DNA from: Mucilaginibacter xinganensis
GTDB lineage: Bacteria; Bacteroidota; Bacteroidia; Sphingobacteriales; Sphingobacteriaceae
Reading direction: 5' to 3'
NCBI RefSeq assembly: GCF_002257585.1
Contig: NZ_CP022743.1
Coordinates: forward strand, 2,790,001-2,854,000
Length of the DNA: 64,000 bases
The notes under the pieces were generated by a model. It searched no databases, was not told where the DNA came from, and was given only the letters and a program-made list of their open reading frames with translations. The translations under genes and the position numbers were made by a program. Shown one piece after another: positions 44,220 to 53,331 of this stretch (its first letter is position 1; each line of letters begins with the position of its first letter).

Positions 44220-44711
44220 TCATTCTATCAAATCCAGTATCTCACTGATGGGTTGATCGCTGTTAATTAAAATACCTTTCACACCTGCTGAATTGCCAGC
44301 AATTACATCACGTTCGCGGTCGCCAATGAAGTAAGATTTTGATGGATCTAAGTTATACTTCTCAATGCCTTGCAGTAACAAACCCGGTTTGGGTTTACGG
44401 CAGTCGCAATCACCGGTAAAATCAGGATGATGAGGGCAATAAAAAAAGTCAGTAAGTTTAACATCGTGCAAAAGGTAGGTGTCTTTAAGGCTTTGGTGCA
44501 TTTTGGCCAGTTCTTCCTCGGTGTACCAACCTTTGGCAAGGCCGCCCTGATTGGTTGCTACCAGCAGCAAATAACCTTTGTTTTGCAGTGTTTTTAAAGC
44601 GTCGAAATTATCCAGGATATGGAAGTCTTCAAGGCGGCGCACGTAGTCGCCCATCTCTTTGTTCAGCACACCGTCACGGTCTAAAAAAACAGCTTTATTT
44701 TTTTGAGGCAT
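44220..44711 (-). CDS. HAD-IIIA phosphatase, GmhB-like (heptose-bisphosphate phosphatase)
   Basis: 163 residues. The HAD motifs are D11/D13 ('VFLDRDGVLNKE'), 'VATNQGGLAKG', Lys in 'CRKPKPGLL' and 'FIGDRERDVIAG'. The structural zinc loop typical of GmhB is complete: C92, H94, C102, C104. It most likely dephosphorylates heptose 1,7-bisphosphate during LPS inner-core synthesis; the related HisB phosphatase domain lacks this reading because hisB is already present. A TACCTTTG promoter box lies 16 bases upstream. No other heptose genes are in the window. Confidence 0.88.
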   Translation of the reverse strand: MPQKNKAVFLDRDGVLNKEMGDYVRRLEDFHILDNFDALKTLQNKGYLLLVATNQGGLAKGWYTEEELAKMHQSLKDTYLLHDVKLTDFFYCPHHPDFTGDCDCRKPKPGLLLQGIEKYNLDPSKSYFIGDRERDVIAGNSAGVKGILINSDQPISEILDLIE

Positions 44712-44726
44712 TCAATTAAATTTTTG

Positions 44727-44734
44727 CAAAGGTA
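44727..44734 (-). promoter_or_regulatory. Promoter -7 box TACCTTTG for the GmhB-like gene
   Basis: Matches TAnnTTTG, 15-16 bases upstream of the ATG at 44711. Confidence 0.55.
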
Positions 44735-44810
44735 GTAATTCTTAAAACTCCTGCCTTTATAATGTAACATCTGCTGTTACGTTAATCGGCAACTGGTTAA
44801 TCGGAAGTCT

Positions 44811-44856
44811 TTAAAACAAAAAAAGACACGAGTGATCGTGTCTTTTTTTGTTTTAA
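44811..44856. terminator. Perfect 21-bp inverted repeat terminator
   Basis: Two 21-base arms with a GTGA loop (core AGACACGA-GTGA-TCGTGTCT), flanked inside the stem by long A and T tracts. It lies just after the DUF1573 stop on the minus strand and can act in both directions. Confidence 0.92.
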
Positions 44857-44868
44857 AGCTGCTATCTT

Positions 44869-45267
44869 TTATTTACTGCTCGCGGGTTTTGCAATCACCT
44901 CGCCAACAATATTCAGGTTTTTCTGAGGTGTTTCAGCATTTGAAGTAACAACAATAACTTTGTTAAATGGCGCAGCTACGGCCGCGTTATAGGTTATTTT
45001 TATGTTCCCTTTTTCGCCGCTTTTTACCGGTGTTTTGGTATAGTCAGCAATAGTACAACCGCACGTAGGCCTTACGTCAGTTAAAATAAGCGGCTGCTTG
45101 CCAACGTTGGTAAATTCAAATATGGTGGTAACAGGCGTTCCTTGTGGTATTTTACCAAAGTCGTGCTTTTCCTCATTAAATTTAAATACAGGTTTTTCGC
45201 TATCTTGTGCAGATGCAGCAAATGCAAAACCCAGGATTACTGCGCATATTAATAAAGTCTTTTTCAT
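44869..45267 (-). CDS. DUF1573 exported protein
   Basis: 132 residues with a signal peptide (1-20, 'FAFAASA-Q'). The mature part is one immunoglobulin-like domain: 'FNEEKHDFGKIPQGTPVTTIFEFTN' and 'DVRPTCGCTIADYTKTPVKSGEKG' are the DUF1573 hallmarks, including the CGC pair. Such proteins are common in Bacteroidota and are assumed to act in the envelope; the function is unknown. Alone, with an upstream promoter box about 98 bases away and a perfect terminator behind. Confidence 0.9.
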   Translation of the reverse strand: MKKTLLICAVILGFAFAASAQDSEKPVFKFNEEKHDFGKIPQGTPVTTIFEFTNVGKQPLILTDVRPTCGCTIADYTKTPVKSGEKGNIKITYNAAVAAPFNKVIVVTSNAETPQKNLNIVGEVIAKPASSK

Positions 45268-45364
45268 TTAAGTAAGTTGTTTGTTAAAGTAATAAAGCAA
45301 TTAAAAGCTTTTATTGTTTGTTATACATGCCAATAATACGCTTATACGTTTAGTTTGATTATCA

Positions 45365-45372
45365 CAAATATA
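45365..45372 (-). promoter_or_regulatory. Promoter -7 box TATATTTG, probably for DUF1573
   Basis: Perfect TAnnTTTG on the minus strand in the divergent gap. The implied 5' leader of about 90 bases is long, so the assignment is tentative. Confidence 0.45.
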
Positions 45373-45481
45373 AAAGGTTTAATGCAATAATAAAACTATT
45401 ATGTAAACTGTATGTTTTATATGCAATAATGCCAATTACAGAATAGAATTTTATAATTTTACCGCCTAAACAAAATATAAT

Positions 45482-47914
45482 ATGCCCGAAACTGCAATTA
45501 ACGCTACAGGTCAATTAAATACCGCAGAGCTCAGTTTTGACGATTTTAAGAAGATTGTGATCAATGATTATCGCATAGGCTACGAAAGCAGGCAGGCGAG
45601 TTTGATTGGTCGCAGGGAGGTGCTCACAGGTAAGGCTAAGTTTGGAATATTTGGCGACGGTAAAGAAGTCGCGCAGCTTGCTATGGCAAAGGCCTTTAAG
45701 AAGGGCGATTGGCGCGCAGGTTATTACCGCGACCAGACATTTATGTTTGCGACAGGTATGAGTAACCTTGCTGAATTTTTTGCACAGTTATATGCTTATC
45801 CGGAAGTTGAGAAAGATCCCGCATCTGCCGGCAGGCAAATGAACTGCCATTATGCAACACGTTTTATAAACCCCGACGGTAGTTGGGTAAACCAGGCCGA
45901 GACCATGAATTGTTCGGCTGATATCTCTACCACAGGCGGTCATATGCCGCGTTTACTCGGCTTGGCATACGCTTCAAAACTTTACAGGCAAAATAAGGAG
46001 CTGGAGTATTTGAGCAATTTTTCTGTTAACGGTAACGAAGTGGCGTTCGGAACTATTGGTAACGGCTCTACATCCGAAGGCTTGTTTTTTGAAACATTTA
46101 ATGCTGCCGGAGTTTTGCAGGTACCTATGGCTATCTCTGTTTGGGACGATGCCTATGCCATATCAGTTCCGGCTAAATTGCAAACAACCAAAGAAGATAT
46201 TTCAGAAATATTAAAAGGCTTTCAGCGCGAAAAAGGCACTAATGGCTATGAAATATATAAAGTTAAAGGCTGGGACTATGTTGCGCTTTGCGAAACGTAT
46301 GAGCGGGCTATTGCAATTTGCCGTGCCGAGCATGTACCTGTTTTGATCCATGTTATTGAAATGACGCAGCCCCAGGGTCACTCTACATCCGGCTCACATG
46401 AGCGTTATAAATCAAAGGAGCGGCTGGCCTGGGAAGACGAACATGATTGCCTGTTGCAAATGCGCAAGTGGATGATCACTTCGGCTGTTTCCACCGAAGC
46501 TGAAATGGATGAGCTTGAAGCAACTGCAAAGAAATATGTTCGTGATGTGCAGCGGCAGGTATGGAATGAATTGAGTGAAGGGATTATCTCGGAATTAAAT
46601 GATGCTTCGCGGTTAATTGAAGACCTTGCACGGGACGTGAGCGAACAGGATGAACTATTGGAGCTGGTAACTGAACTGCGCGAATGCATCGATCCAGGTC
46701 GTAAAGATGTGGTTGCAGCCATTCGTAAAGCCTTACGGATAACCGTTAAACAAAATACCCCTCAAAAACAGGAATTAGCAAATTGGCTTGCCGGCGAAAA
46801 CGTGAAAAACTCAGAACGCTATAGTTCCAAGTTGTTTAGCAGCACGCAATACTCTCCTTTAAACGTATCGCAAGTACCGGTAAGGTATTTTGAGGATTCG
46901 AAGTTTATAGATGGCCGCGAGGTGTTGAATGCTTGTTTTGACGCAAACTTTGAGCGTGATAAAAGCATAGTAGCGTTTGGTGAAGATGTGGGTGCGATAG
47001 GTGACGTAAATCAGGGATTTGCCGGATTACAAAGTAAATATGGCGATCTGCGCTTAACTGATACAGGAATTCGCGAAGCTACAATTATCGGGCAGGGGAT
47101 GGGGCTGGCCATGCGCGGACTAAAGCCAATCGCCGAAATTCAATACCTTGATTATCTGTTATATTCTATAAACGTGCTAAGCGATGACCTGGCTACCTTA
47201 AGCTATCGTACGCGTGGCGGACAAAAAGCGCCTTTAATAGTGCGCACCCGCGGGCACCGGCTGGAGGGAATTTGGCATTCTGGTTCGCCGCTCGGGTTGA
47301 TACTAAACGCCATGCGCGGACTGCATATTTGCGTGCCGCGTGACATGACGCAAGCTGCCGGAATGTATAATGTGTTACTCAGGGGCGATGAGCCGGCGCT
47401 AGTGATAGAATGTTTAAACGGCTACCGTTTAAAGGAAAGGCTTCCCGCCAACGTTGGTGAGTTTACCGTGCCTTTAGGCAAGGCGGAAATTCTTAACCAG
47501 GGTACTGATATTACCGTGATTTCTTATGGCTCAACCTTACGCATCGTAATGGAAGCTGTTAAAGAACTGGAGAAACTGGGGATAAGCATGGAGGTTATTG
47601 ATCCGCAAACTTTGTACCCGTTTGACCTAGATAACGTGTGCGGCAATTCATTAAAGAAAACCAGTAAACTGTTAATAGTTGATGAAGACCTTCCGGGTGC
47701 TGCCTCGGCTTATATACTGCAACGTGTACTGGAGGATCAGAAAGGCTATTACTCACTTGATGTACAGCCGAAGACGTTAACAGCGAAAGATCACAGGCCA
47801 CCATATGGCTCTGACGGCGGTTATTTCAGCAAACCATCATTAGATGATATTATTGAAGCAGTTTATAGCCTGATGAATGAAACCGATCCGCACAAATACC
47901 CGGCAATTTATTAA
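45482..47914 (+). CDS. 2-oxoacid dehydrogenase E1, fused alpha and beta subunits
   Basis: 810 residues. The alpha part (about 20-420) has 'GYYRDQTFMFATGM', 'GHMPRLLGLAYASKLYRQ' and the TPP/Mg loop 'IGNGSTSEG' (193-200; usually GDG). The beta part (about 465-810) has 'IVAFGEDVGAIGDVNQGFAGL', 'GIREATIIGQGMGLAM', 'RTRGHRLEGIWHSGSPLG' and 'VIDPQTLYPFDLD'. It decarboxylates a 2-oxoacid with thiamine pyrophosphate and hands the acyl group to an E2 lipoyl protein. The branched-chain type (2-oxoisovalerate) is most likely by family. E2 and E3 genes are not in the window. It is single-gene, with a hairpin after it. Confidence 0.93.
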   Translation: MPETAINATGQLNTAELSFDDFKKIVINDYRIGYESRQASLIGRREVLTGKAKFGIFGDGKEVAQLAMAKAFKKGDWRAGYYRDQTFMFATGMSNLAEFFAQLYAYPEVEKDPASAGRQMNCHYATRFINPDGSWVNQAETMNCSADISTTGGHMPRLLGLAYASKLYRQNKELEYLSNFSVNGNEVAFGTIGNGSTSEGLFFETFNAAGVLQVPMAISVWDDAYAISVPAKLQTTKEDISEILKGFQREKGTNGYEIYKVKGWDYVALCETYERAIAICRAEHVPVLIHVIEMTQPQGHSTSGSHERYKSKERLAWEDEHDCLLQMRKWMITSAVSTEAEMDELEATAKKYVRDVQRQVWNELSEGIISELNDASRLIEDLARDVSEQDELLELVTELRECIDPGRKDVVAAIRKALRITVKQNTPQKQELANWLAGENVKNSERYSSKLFSSTQYSPLNVSQVPVRYFEDSKFIDGREVLNACFDANFERDKSIVAFGEDVGAIGDVNQGFAGLQSKYGDLRLTDTGIREATIIGQGMGLAMRGLKPIAEIQYLDYLLYSINVLSDDLATLSYRTRGGQKAPLIVRTRGHRLEGIWHSGSPLGLILNAMRGLHICVPRDMTQAAGMYNVLLRGDEPALVIECLNGYRLKERLPANVGEFTVPLGKAEILNQGTDITVISYGSTLRIVMEAVKELEKLGISMEVIDPQTLYPFDLDNVCGNSLKKTSKLLIVDEDLPGAASAYILQRVLEDQKGYYSLDVQPKTLTAKDHRPPYGSDGGYFSKPSLDDIIEAVYSLMNETDPHKYPAIY

Positions 47915-47977
47915 CGTTTTATGGGCTATCATAATGGCCAATTTATTATGGGTGTGATTTATTAAACTTTTATTTTT

Positions 47978-48003
47978 GCGTCCCGGTCGGTTGATCGGGA
48001 CGC
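47978..48003 (+). terminator. Hairpin/terminator after the E1 gene, overlapping a TATTTTTG box
   Basis: An 11-bp stem (GCGTCCCGGTC / GATCGGGACGC, one wobble) with a GGTT loop and TTTATTTAT after it. The bases TATTTTTG at 47971-47978 just before it also match the promoter -7 box, so the hairpin may instead lie in the 5' leader of the nitroreductase mRNA. Confidence 0.65.
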
Positions 48004-48024
48004 TTTATTTATATCCTTTATTTT

Positions 48025-48603
48025 ATGGACAATAATTTTTCAGAAATAGCAAGTGTTATTAAAAATCGCCGCACTATTAAATCGCAGGCAATGAATGGCA
48101 ATAAAATCCCTAATGGACATATTGCCGCTATATTGGAGCTGGCAAATTGGGCACCAACCCACGGTTGCACCGAGCCATGGCGTTTTATAGTTTATGAAAA
48201 CCCTTCAGACTTTTGCCGTCAGCATGCGGAAATCTATAAACAAAATAGCCTGGGAGATAACTTTGTACCTGCCGTTTACGAAAATTTAGCACGCCAGGGG
48301 GATAAGGCCTCGCATATAATTGTAGCCGTGATGAAAAGGGGCGATCTGCCAAAAATACCACAATTTGAGGAGATTGCCGCAGCATCGTGTGCCATTCAAA
48401 ATATGTTGCTTGGCGCAACTTCATTAAATATTGCTTCATTTTGGAGTACCGGCGGTATGGCTCTTAAACCTGCGTTAAAAGAATATTTAGGATATGGGGA
48501 ACATGATTTAGTTATGGGGATACTTTATTTTGGTTATGCAGATACTTATCCCGAAGGGAAAAGAAATAGTGAAATAGAGAAAAAAAATTCGTGGGTTAAA
48601 TAA
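48025..48603 (+). CDS. Nitroreductase family protein
   Basis: 192 residues, the single-domain FMN-dependent nitroreductase fold. 'IKNRRTIKSQAMNG' provides the phosphate-binding arginines, 'ILELANWAPTHGCTEPWRFIVYE' the FMN-binding strand-helix, and 'AASCAIQNMLLGATSLNIASFWSTGG' the dimer and FMN region. It reduces quinones or nitro compounds with NAD(P)H in the cytosol; the natural substrate is unknown. Shorter than NfsB and closest to the YdjA-like group. Confidence 0.9.
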   Translation: MDNNFSEIASVIKNRRTIKSQAMNGNKIPNGHIAAILELANWAPTHGCTEPWRFIVYENPSDFCRQHAEIYKQNSLGDNFVPAVYENLARQGDKASHIIVAVMKRGDLPKIPQFEEIAAASCAIQNMLLGATSLNIASFWSTGGMALKPALKEYLGYGEHDLVMGILYFGYADTYPEGKRNSEIEKKNSWVK

Positions 48604-48825
48604 TAATTAAACAGTTCTGTAGTTTATTAGTAACATCAGTGATGTTAATTTTATATATATGAATTTAATATTTTGATGTATTTAGTTATTTAAATGATAG
48701 TTTTTTAATTATTAAATAAATCATTTTTTTAATATATTGCAAAAAAAAGGCTAAAAAGCGGAACCCTAATTTCGTTTTTACGTATAAAAAGGCCTAATTA
48801 ATTATTGATTTAACCCAGGTAAAGA

Positions 48826-49614
48826 ATGAAGAGATCTATTGGCGGGCTTATATGCGTTTTATTAATTGTCGCAATAACAACTATTAGCTGGAAAACAGCA
48901 GAATTTAACAGCAATCACAACAAATCATTTAAAAAACCTTCTACAGCGAGAGAATTGCTTGAAAAGTATATTACTAATATTTACGAATCCGCGCATTTAC
49001 AGGAATCAGGCTTGGGCCTTGAAGTATTTAATAAAGCTGTGACAGGTTTCATGAACTTAAAGGCAAGCAACAAGCTTCCGCAAACCACTTCCATACTTAC
49101 CGTTGTTGATCTTGCAAAATCCAGCCATGAAAAACGGATGTGGATTATTGATATGATAAATAACGAGTTGTTGATTAATACCTGGGTTTCGCACGGCCAT
49201 GGCAGCGGTGATGATATGGCAACCAGTTTTTCGAACAAAATTGATTCCCACCAAAGCAGCCTCGGGTTTTATATTACCGACGATGTTTACTACGGCAAAA
49301 ATGGCCGTTCGCTACGTTTAGATGGGATGGACGCCGGATTTAACTCAAATGCCCGTGAGCGTGCTATAGTTGTACATGGTGCTGACTATGTTGGTGAAAA
49401 TGCAATTGCGCAACTTAGCAGGCTTGGTCGCAGCTATGGCTGCCCGGCGGTATCGCCCGAAGTATCAGACAAAGTGATAGACCTGATTAAAAATAAAACG
49501 GTAATGTATATTAACGGTAATGACAATCCTTACAATTCTAAGTTTTTAGACCCGGAACTTGCAGCAAGCTACGTTTTCCCTGATACAAAAAACGGCTTTA
49601 TGGCAAGCTTGTAA
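48826..49614 (+). CDS. L,D-transpeptidase-like murein protein (YkuD_2 family)
   Basis: 262 residues with an N-terminal membrane or signal segment (8-22). 'RMWIIDMINNELLINTWVSHGHGSGDD', H184 in 'AIVVHGADYVG' and the nucleophile C206 in 'GRSYGCPAVS' define the YkuD_2 catalytic domain. These proteins act on peptidoglycan cross-links in the periplasm; biochemical proof for this subfamily is thin. It is convergent with a larger L,D-transpeptidase (stop-to-stop gap 29 bases). The gap upstream is very AT-rich. Confidence 0.87.
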   Translation: MKRSIGGLICVLLIVAITTISWKTAEFNSNHNKSFKKPSTARELLEKYITNIYESAHLQESGLGLEVFNKAVTGFMNLKASNKLPQTTSILTVVDLAKSSHEKRMWIIDMINNELLINTWVSHGHGSGDDMATSFSNKIDSHQSSLGFYITDDVYYGKNGRSLRLDGMDAGFNSNARERAIVVHGADYVGENAIAQLSRLGRSYGCPAVSPEVSDKVIDLIKNKTVMYINGNDNPYNSKFLDPELAASYVFPDTKNGFMASL

Positions 49615-49643
49615 AGTTCACTTTTGCTGATTAAACTGTAATA

Positions 49644-51215
49644 TTAACGCTTCGCCACCTGTTGACTGCTGCTTTTAATGGGATGAAGCAGTTTTTGCAG
49701 GTGATCATACAAAACGATATCCTGCCCGTAAACGTCGTTCCTGAATTGCAATTTGCCTTCTTCATCAGCCCAGCAAGTTACATATGTAATATAAACGGGA
49801 ACTTTTTTAGGTAGGTAGATAGTAGTAGGTTCGGGGTTGTCGCCGGCCATATCTTCTGCTATCGTATTATATTTTTCGCCCTGTCCAAATAGGTTCAAAG
49901 CTAATCCCTGCGGATCACCCAGCCGAACACAACCATGGCTCACAGCGCGCATACTTCTATAAAATGCGCTCTTTGCCGGGGTGTCGTGTAAATAAACGCT
50001 GCTTTTGTTATTGAACAAAAATTTTATTTTACCTAAAGAATTATCGGCACCTGGTTTTTGTTTAAACTCATAGGGCGAGTTTTCTTTTGTTATTTTTGTC
50101 CAGTCGATATCTTCCGGATCTTCAACCAGCTTATCGTTTTCGTAAACGTCGATGTCCTTGTTTGATAGATAGTAACGATCTTTTGCTGCTTCAACCAATA
50201 TTTCTTTGTTTGCAATACTGCGCGGGATATTCCAAATTGGGTTAACATCAACGCTATGGATCAGGCTATTGAGTAAAGGCGTTTCATGGTCATTTGGCTT
50301 ATCAATCCTGCATGAATCATTGTAAGCTACCAGCGTATTGGCGTTGTCCATGTTACGTCCCTGCCCAACGCAAACTTTCATTTTCAACACCGATCTGCCG
50401 CTGTCAATTACATTCAAAAAGAAATCAGGAATATTTACTATCACATATTTATCTTCAAAAGGCTTATTACGCCATCTTAAACGCTCAAGGTTTACTAATA
50501 AAATACGCCTTGTTTCTTCACCTGATCTTCCTGGAGCTTCGTATTTGTCTTTCAAGGCTTTTTGTAATACCAGGTATTGAGGGCTCCTGGGTTGAATGCT
50601 GTCGAGATAGGTTTGCATATCATTAATACGAAAAATACGCACCATGCCAAGGCTATCAGCGGCTTTTGTTGCCAAAAAATATCGCCTGTAAATTGTTTTC
50701 GGGTTAATTACACCATATTGCAGGGCATTGGAGTAATCGATGAGTGAGCTGGAAGCCGCAATCTCGATTTTTGCAATTGCGCGATATGCCGAGTCAAGAC
50801 TTTTTGTATTTTTTTCTAATGCAAATTTATACATCAAATCACGTAATGCCTGCGCTTTGAATAACTGAGGGTCCAAACCATGTTCATCGGCTTTTAAACA
50901 ATAATTTGAAACAGTAAGTAAATCGCCATTAAACAAATGCGCCATTACTAACTGCGGCTCGTAATGATTTTTCTTGTAATAGTTTGCTATAAAATCAGCA
51001 TGTTTTAGATTATGCCTCTCTGACAAAAGCGTATTTTTAAAAACCGCGGCGAAACCTTCGGGAGTATAATCCTGGTAAATTTTGTTATGAGTCTTTTTAA
51101 AAAAGAAAGTGGCAGTTTCGTTACGCTTCTTTTTGCAGCTTTGAAAAGTGATAATTAAGGCGGCAACAATTAAAAACGGGGCGACAATTTTTTTTGCCGG
51201 AAATAATTTAATCAT
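49644..51215 (-). CDS. L,D-transpeptidase lipoprotein (YcbB/LdtD-like)
   Basis: 523 residues from the ATG at 51215. A signal with lipobox (TFQSC, C27) makes it a lipoprotein. The long N-terminal helical scaffold (about 45-270) and the YkuD catalytic domain (about 275-470) with 'AVSHGCVRLGDP' (C429) follow the YcbB pattern, which makes 3-3 cross-links in peptidoglycan. A TTG 17 codons upstream is rejected because it precedes the promoter box (TATCTTTG, 51231-51238). Convergent with the YkuD_2 gene, so two wall cross-linking proteins sit end to end. Confidence 0.92.
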   Translation of the reverse strand: MIKLFPAKKIVAPFLIVAALIITFQSCKKKRNETATFFFKKTHNKIYQDYTPEGFAAVFKNTLLSERHNLKHADFIANYYKKNHYEPQLVMAHLFNGDLLTVSNYCLKADEHGLDPQLFKAQALRDLMYKFALEKNTKSLDSAYRAIAKIEIAASSSLIDYSNALQYGVINPKTIYRRYFLATKAADSLGMVRIFRINDMQTYLDSIQPRSPQYLVLQKALKDKYEAPGRSGEETRRILLVNLERLRWRNKPFEDKYVIVNIPDFFLNVIDSGRSVLKMKVCVGQGRNMDNANTLVAYNDSCRIDKPNDHETPLLNSLIHSVDVNPIWNIPRSIANKEILVEAAKDRYYLSNKDIDVYENDKLVEDPEDIDWTKITKENSPYEFKQKPGADNSLGKIKFLFNNKSSVYLHDTPAKSAFYRSMRAVSHGCVRLGDPQGLALNLFGQGEKYNTIAEDMAGDNPEPTTIYLPKKVPVYITYVTCWADEEGKLQFRNDVYGQDIVLYDHLQKLLHPIKSSSQQVAKR

Positions 51216-51230
51216 ATTAATCAATGGCTT

Positions 51231-51238
51231 CAAAGATA
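51231..51238 (-). promoter_or_regulatory. Promoter -7 box TATCTTTG for the L,D-transpeptidase gene
   Basis: Perfect TAnnTTTG, 15-16 bases upstream of the ATG at 51215, which fixes the start. Confidence 0.6.
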
Positions 51239-51285
51239 AGGCTTTGTTCACAATTCGTAGTGACAACTTGATATTAGAATTTTGT

Positions 51286-51293
51286 TAATTTTG
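51286..51293 (+). promoter_or_regulatory. Promoter -7 box TAATTTTG for the GH26-DinB operon
   Basis: Perfect TAnnTTTG, 55 bases upstream of the GH26 ATG; a TTG lies 15 bases before it, a short spacer. Confidence 0.45.
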
Positions 51294-51348
51294 AATAACA
51301 TAAAAGTCAATGCACTTATTTGAGCGCTAAACTTTCATAACTAATAGT

Positions 51349-52368
51349 ATGCCAATGAGAAAATGTTTTGCAATTATTTTTATATTATTTATTAATTCGG
51401 GTTTAAAGGCTCAAAAGTTTAGTCCTGTAAATCAGAATGCAACGCCTGGGGTAAAAAAGGTGCTCAACTTGTTGTACGAAATAAAGGGCAGGTACATTTT
51501 GTCAGGTCAGCAAAATTATAACAGTGACAGAAATCTATTTTCAGATAGTGCTAAAAGTATTACCGGAAAGTATCCGGCTATTTGGGGGAGTGACTTTATT
51601 AATTGGGGCGATAAAGACCTGGGGCCGCAAATAGTAGAAGAAGCTATTAAAAAATCGAAAGAAGGATACCTAATTACACTGATGTGGCATGAGGGAAAGC
51701 CAACTGACGAGCCGCCGTATGATTTTGAAAAGAATGTAAAGGGCAAGATGACCGATGCGGAATGGGTAGAGCTGATTACACCAGGTACCACCCTGAATAA
51801 AAAGTGGCTGGGCCAGATAGACGTTGTAGCGGGCTATTTAAAGCAATTAAGCGATGCTGGCGTAACCGTTTTATGGAGGCCCTATCACGAAATGAACGGC
51901 GTGTGGTTTTGGTGGGGAAATAGAAAGGGTGACAATGGCATTAGTAAATTGTGGAAAATGATGTATGACAGGTATACCAATTATTTCCATTTAAATAATT
52001 TGTTATGGGTATGGGGTGCAAATGGGCTGCGGGATATTCCTTACGATGAAGCTTACGATTATAAAGACTTTTATCCGGGTGCTAACTATGTTGATATTTT
52101 AGGTGCCGACATCTATCATTTTGATTACGAGCAAAAAGATTATAACGAGCTGTTGAAGCTGGCTAACGGGAAACCGATAGCGCTTACGGAAACCGGTGAA
52201 CTCCCGAAGCCCGAAATATTAAAGGTGCAGCCGGAATGGACCTGGTTTATGGTTTGGACTAGCTGGCTTTGGACCGATAATACCCACGATAGGGTGAAAG
52301 AAATTTATAATTTGCCACAAACGCTTAACCACGATGAAGTTAGTGCTAAACTTGATTCAATTAAATAG
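51349..52368 (+). CDS. GH26 beta-mannanase-type glycoside hydrolase
   Basis: 339 residues with a signal peptide (1-21, 'NSGLKA-Q'). The clan-A barrel residues are clear: acid/base E181 in 'LWRPYHEMNGVWFWW' and nucleophile E281 in 'IALTETGELPKP', with 'ILSGQQNYN' near the start and 'LLWVWGANG' between. GH26 enzymes hydrolyse beta-1,4-mannan or mixed-linkage glucan. A single catalytic domain with no binding module. A DinB gene starts 8 bases after its stop, an odd operon partner. It is not next to a SusCD pair. Confidence 0.93.
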   Translation: MPMRKCFAIIFILFINSGLKAQKFSPVNQNATPGVKKVLNLLYEIKGRYILSGQQNYNSDRNLFSDSAKSITGKYPAIWGSDFINWGDKDLGPQIVEEAIKKSKEGYLITLMWHEGKPTDEPPYDFEKNVKGKMTDAEWVELITPGTTLNKKWLGQIDVVAGYLKQLSDAGVTVLWRPYHEMNGVWFWWGNRKGDNGISKLWKMMYDRYTNYFHLNNLLWVWGANGLRDIPYDEAYDYKDFYPGANYVDILGADIYHFDYEQKDYNELLKLANGKPIALTETGELPKPEILKVQPEWTWFMVWTSWLWTDNTHDRVKEIYNLPQTLNHDEVSAKLDSIK

Positions 52369-52376
52369 AAGAAGAT

Positions 52377-52916
52377 ATGGCAAAAACTGAAGTTTGGTTA
52401 CGCGGGCCTATGGAAGGGGTCCCCGTTTTATTACAACCCGTCGCCCATGCTTTATCACAGGCCAGGGAAGAGATAGGTGTATTAATGGCCGGTTTTCCTG
52501 AAGCCTTGTTATGGGAAAAACCTGCAGGACTTGCATCACCCGGATTTCACCTACAGCACCTTGCGGGTGTGCTAAACAGGCTTTTTACTTATGCTGAAGG
52601 TCAACAGCTTTCCACCCAGCAATTGGATACACTGGCTGCTGAAGGCAAGCCACCATACGGAGAATATGGTGCAGGTGTTTTAGTCGAAATATTTAATAAG
52701 CAGGTGGATGATTGTATCGCTCAATTAAAAAGGATTGACGCGTTAACGTTATCAGAAAGCAGGGAAGTAGGCAGGTCAAAATTGCCATCAACCGTCATTG
52801 GTTTATATGTTCACGGGGCCGAACATACGATGAGGCATGCCGGACAGCTTTTGGTTACAGTAAAAGTATTGATTGATAACTATGCGGATGATCTGGATTC
52901 ACGCCTTATAACGTAA
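52377..52916 (+). CDS. DinB superfamily protein
   Basis: 179 residues. 'PGFHLQHLAGVLNRLFTYAEG' and 'VHGAEHTMRHAGQLLVTVKVL' provide the histidines of the DinB metal site in a four-helix bundle. It is the third DinB-like protein in the window (12452, 14382, this one). It starts 8 bases after the GH26 gene and is probably on the same mRNA. Function unknown. Confidence 0.82.
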   Translation: MAKTEVWLRGPMEGVPVLLQPVAHALSQAREEIGVLMAGFPEALLWEKPAGLASPGFHLQHLAGVLNRLFTYAEGQQLSTQQLDTLAAEGKPPYGEYGAGVLVEIFNKQVDDCIAQLKRIDALTLSESREVGRSKLPSTVIGLYVHGAEHTMRHAGQLLVTVKVLIDNYADDLDSRLIT

Positions 52917-53331
52917 TGTTTAGTAGCTGTTTTGCCGATGAAAGATAGGCCCATGTTTGCCAGATTACTAAAAACGCCCTATTATGATTGATACCACTGT
53001 ACGAAACAAATCCAATCAACGATATTAGCTAAACATCTTTCGGTTTTAGTAATTCAAGGGCTATGGTTTTAGGAATAGCGATAGGCTGCAATGTCATTAA
53101 AAACCGTGACTTTTGAAAAAGCGTGTTAAATTTTAATTTGTGTCCAAATTTTTTTAACAGGTACGTCAATAGTAAAAGGATCATAAGCTACACTTTAAAT
53201 TGTTAAACACCGGAATTGCCCATTAATCGTAATTAGTTTGCAGGTTATGCAAAAGTTTAGATCGCTGTTATTTATACGCCCAATATTATTAATAAGATGC
53301 GTTATTAATGAAATATAATCCTTCAATTTAA
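52917..53331. other. 415-base intergenic region
   Basis: Non-coding and AT-rich. Only frames of fewer than 20 codons occur. I find no perfect promoter box and no T-tract hairpin. Confidence 0.5.
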
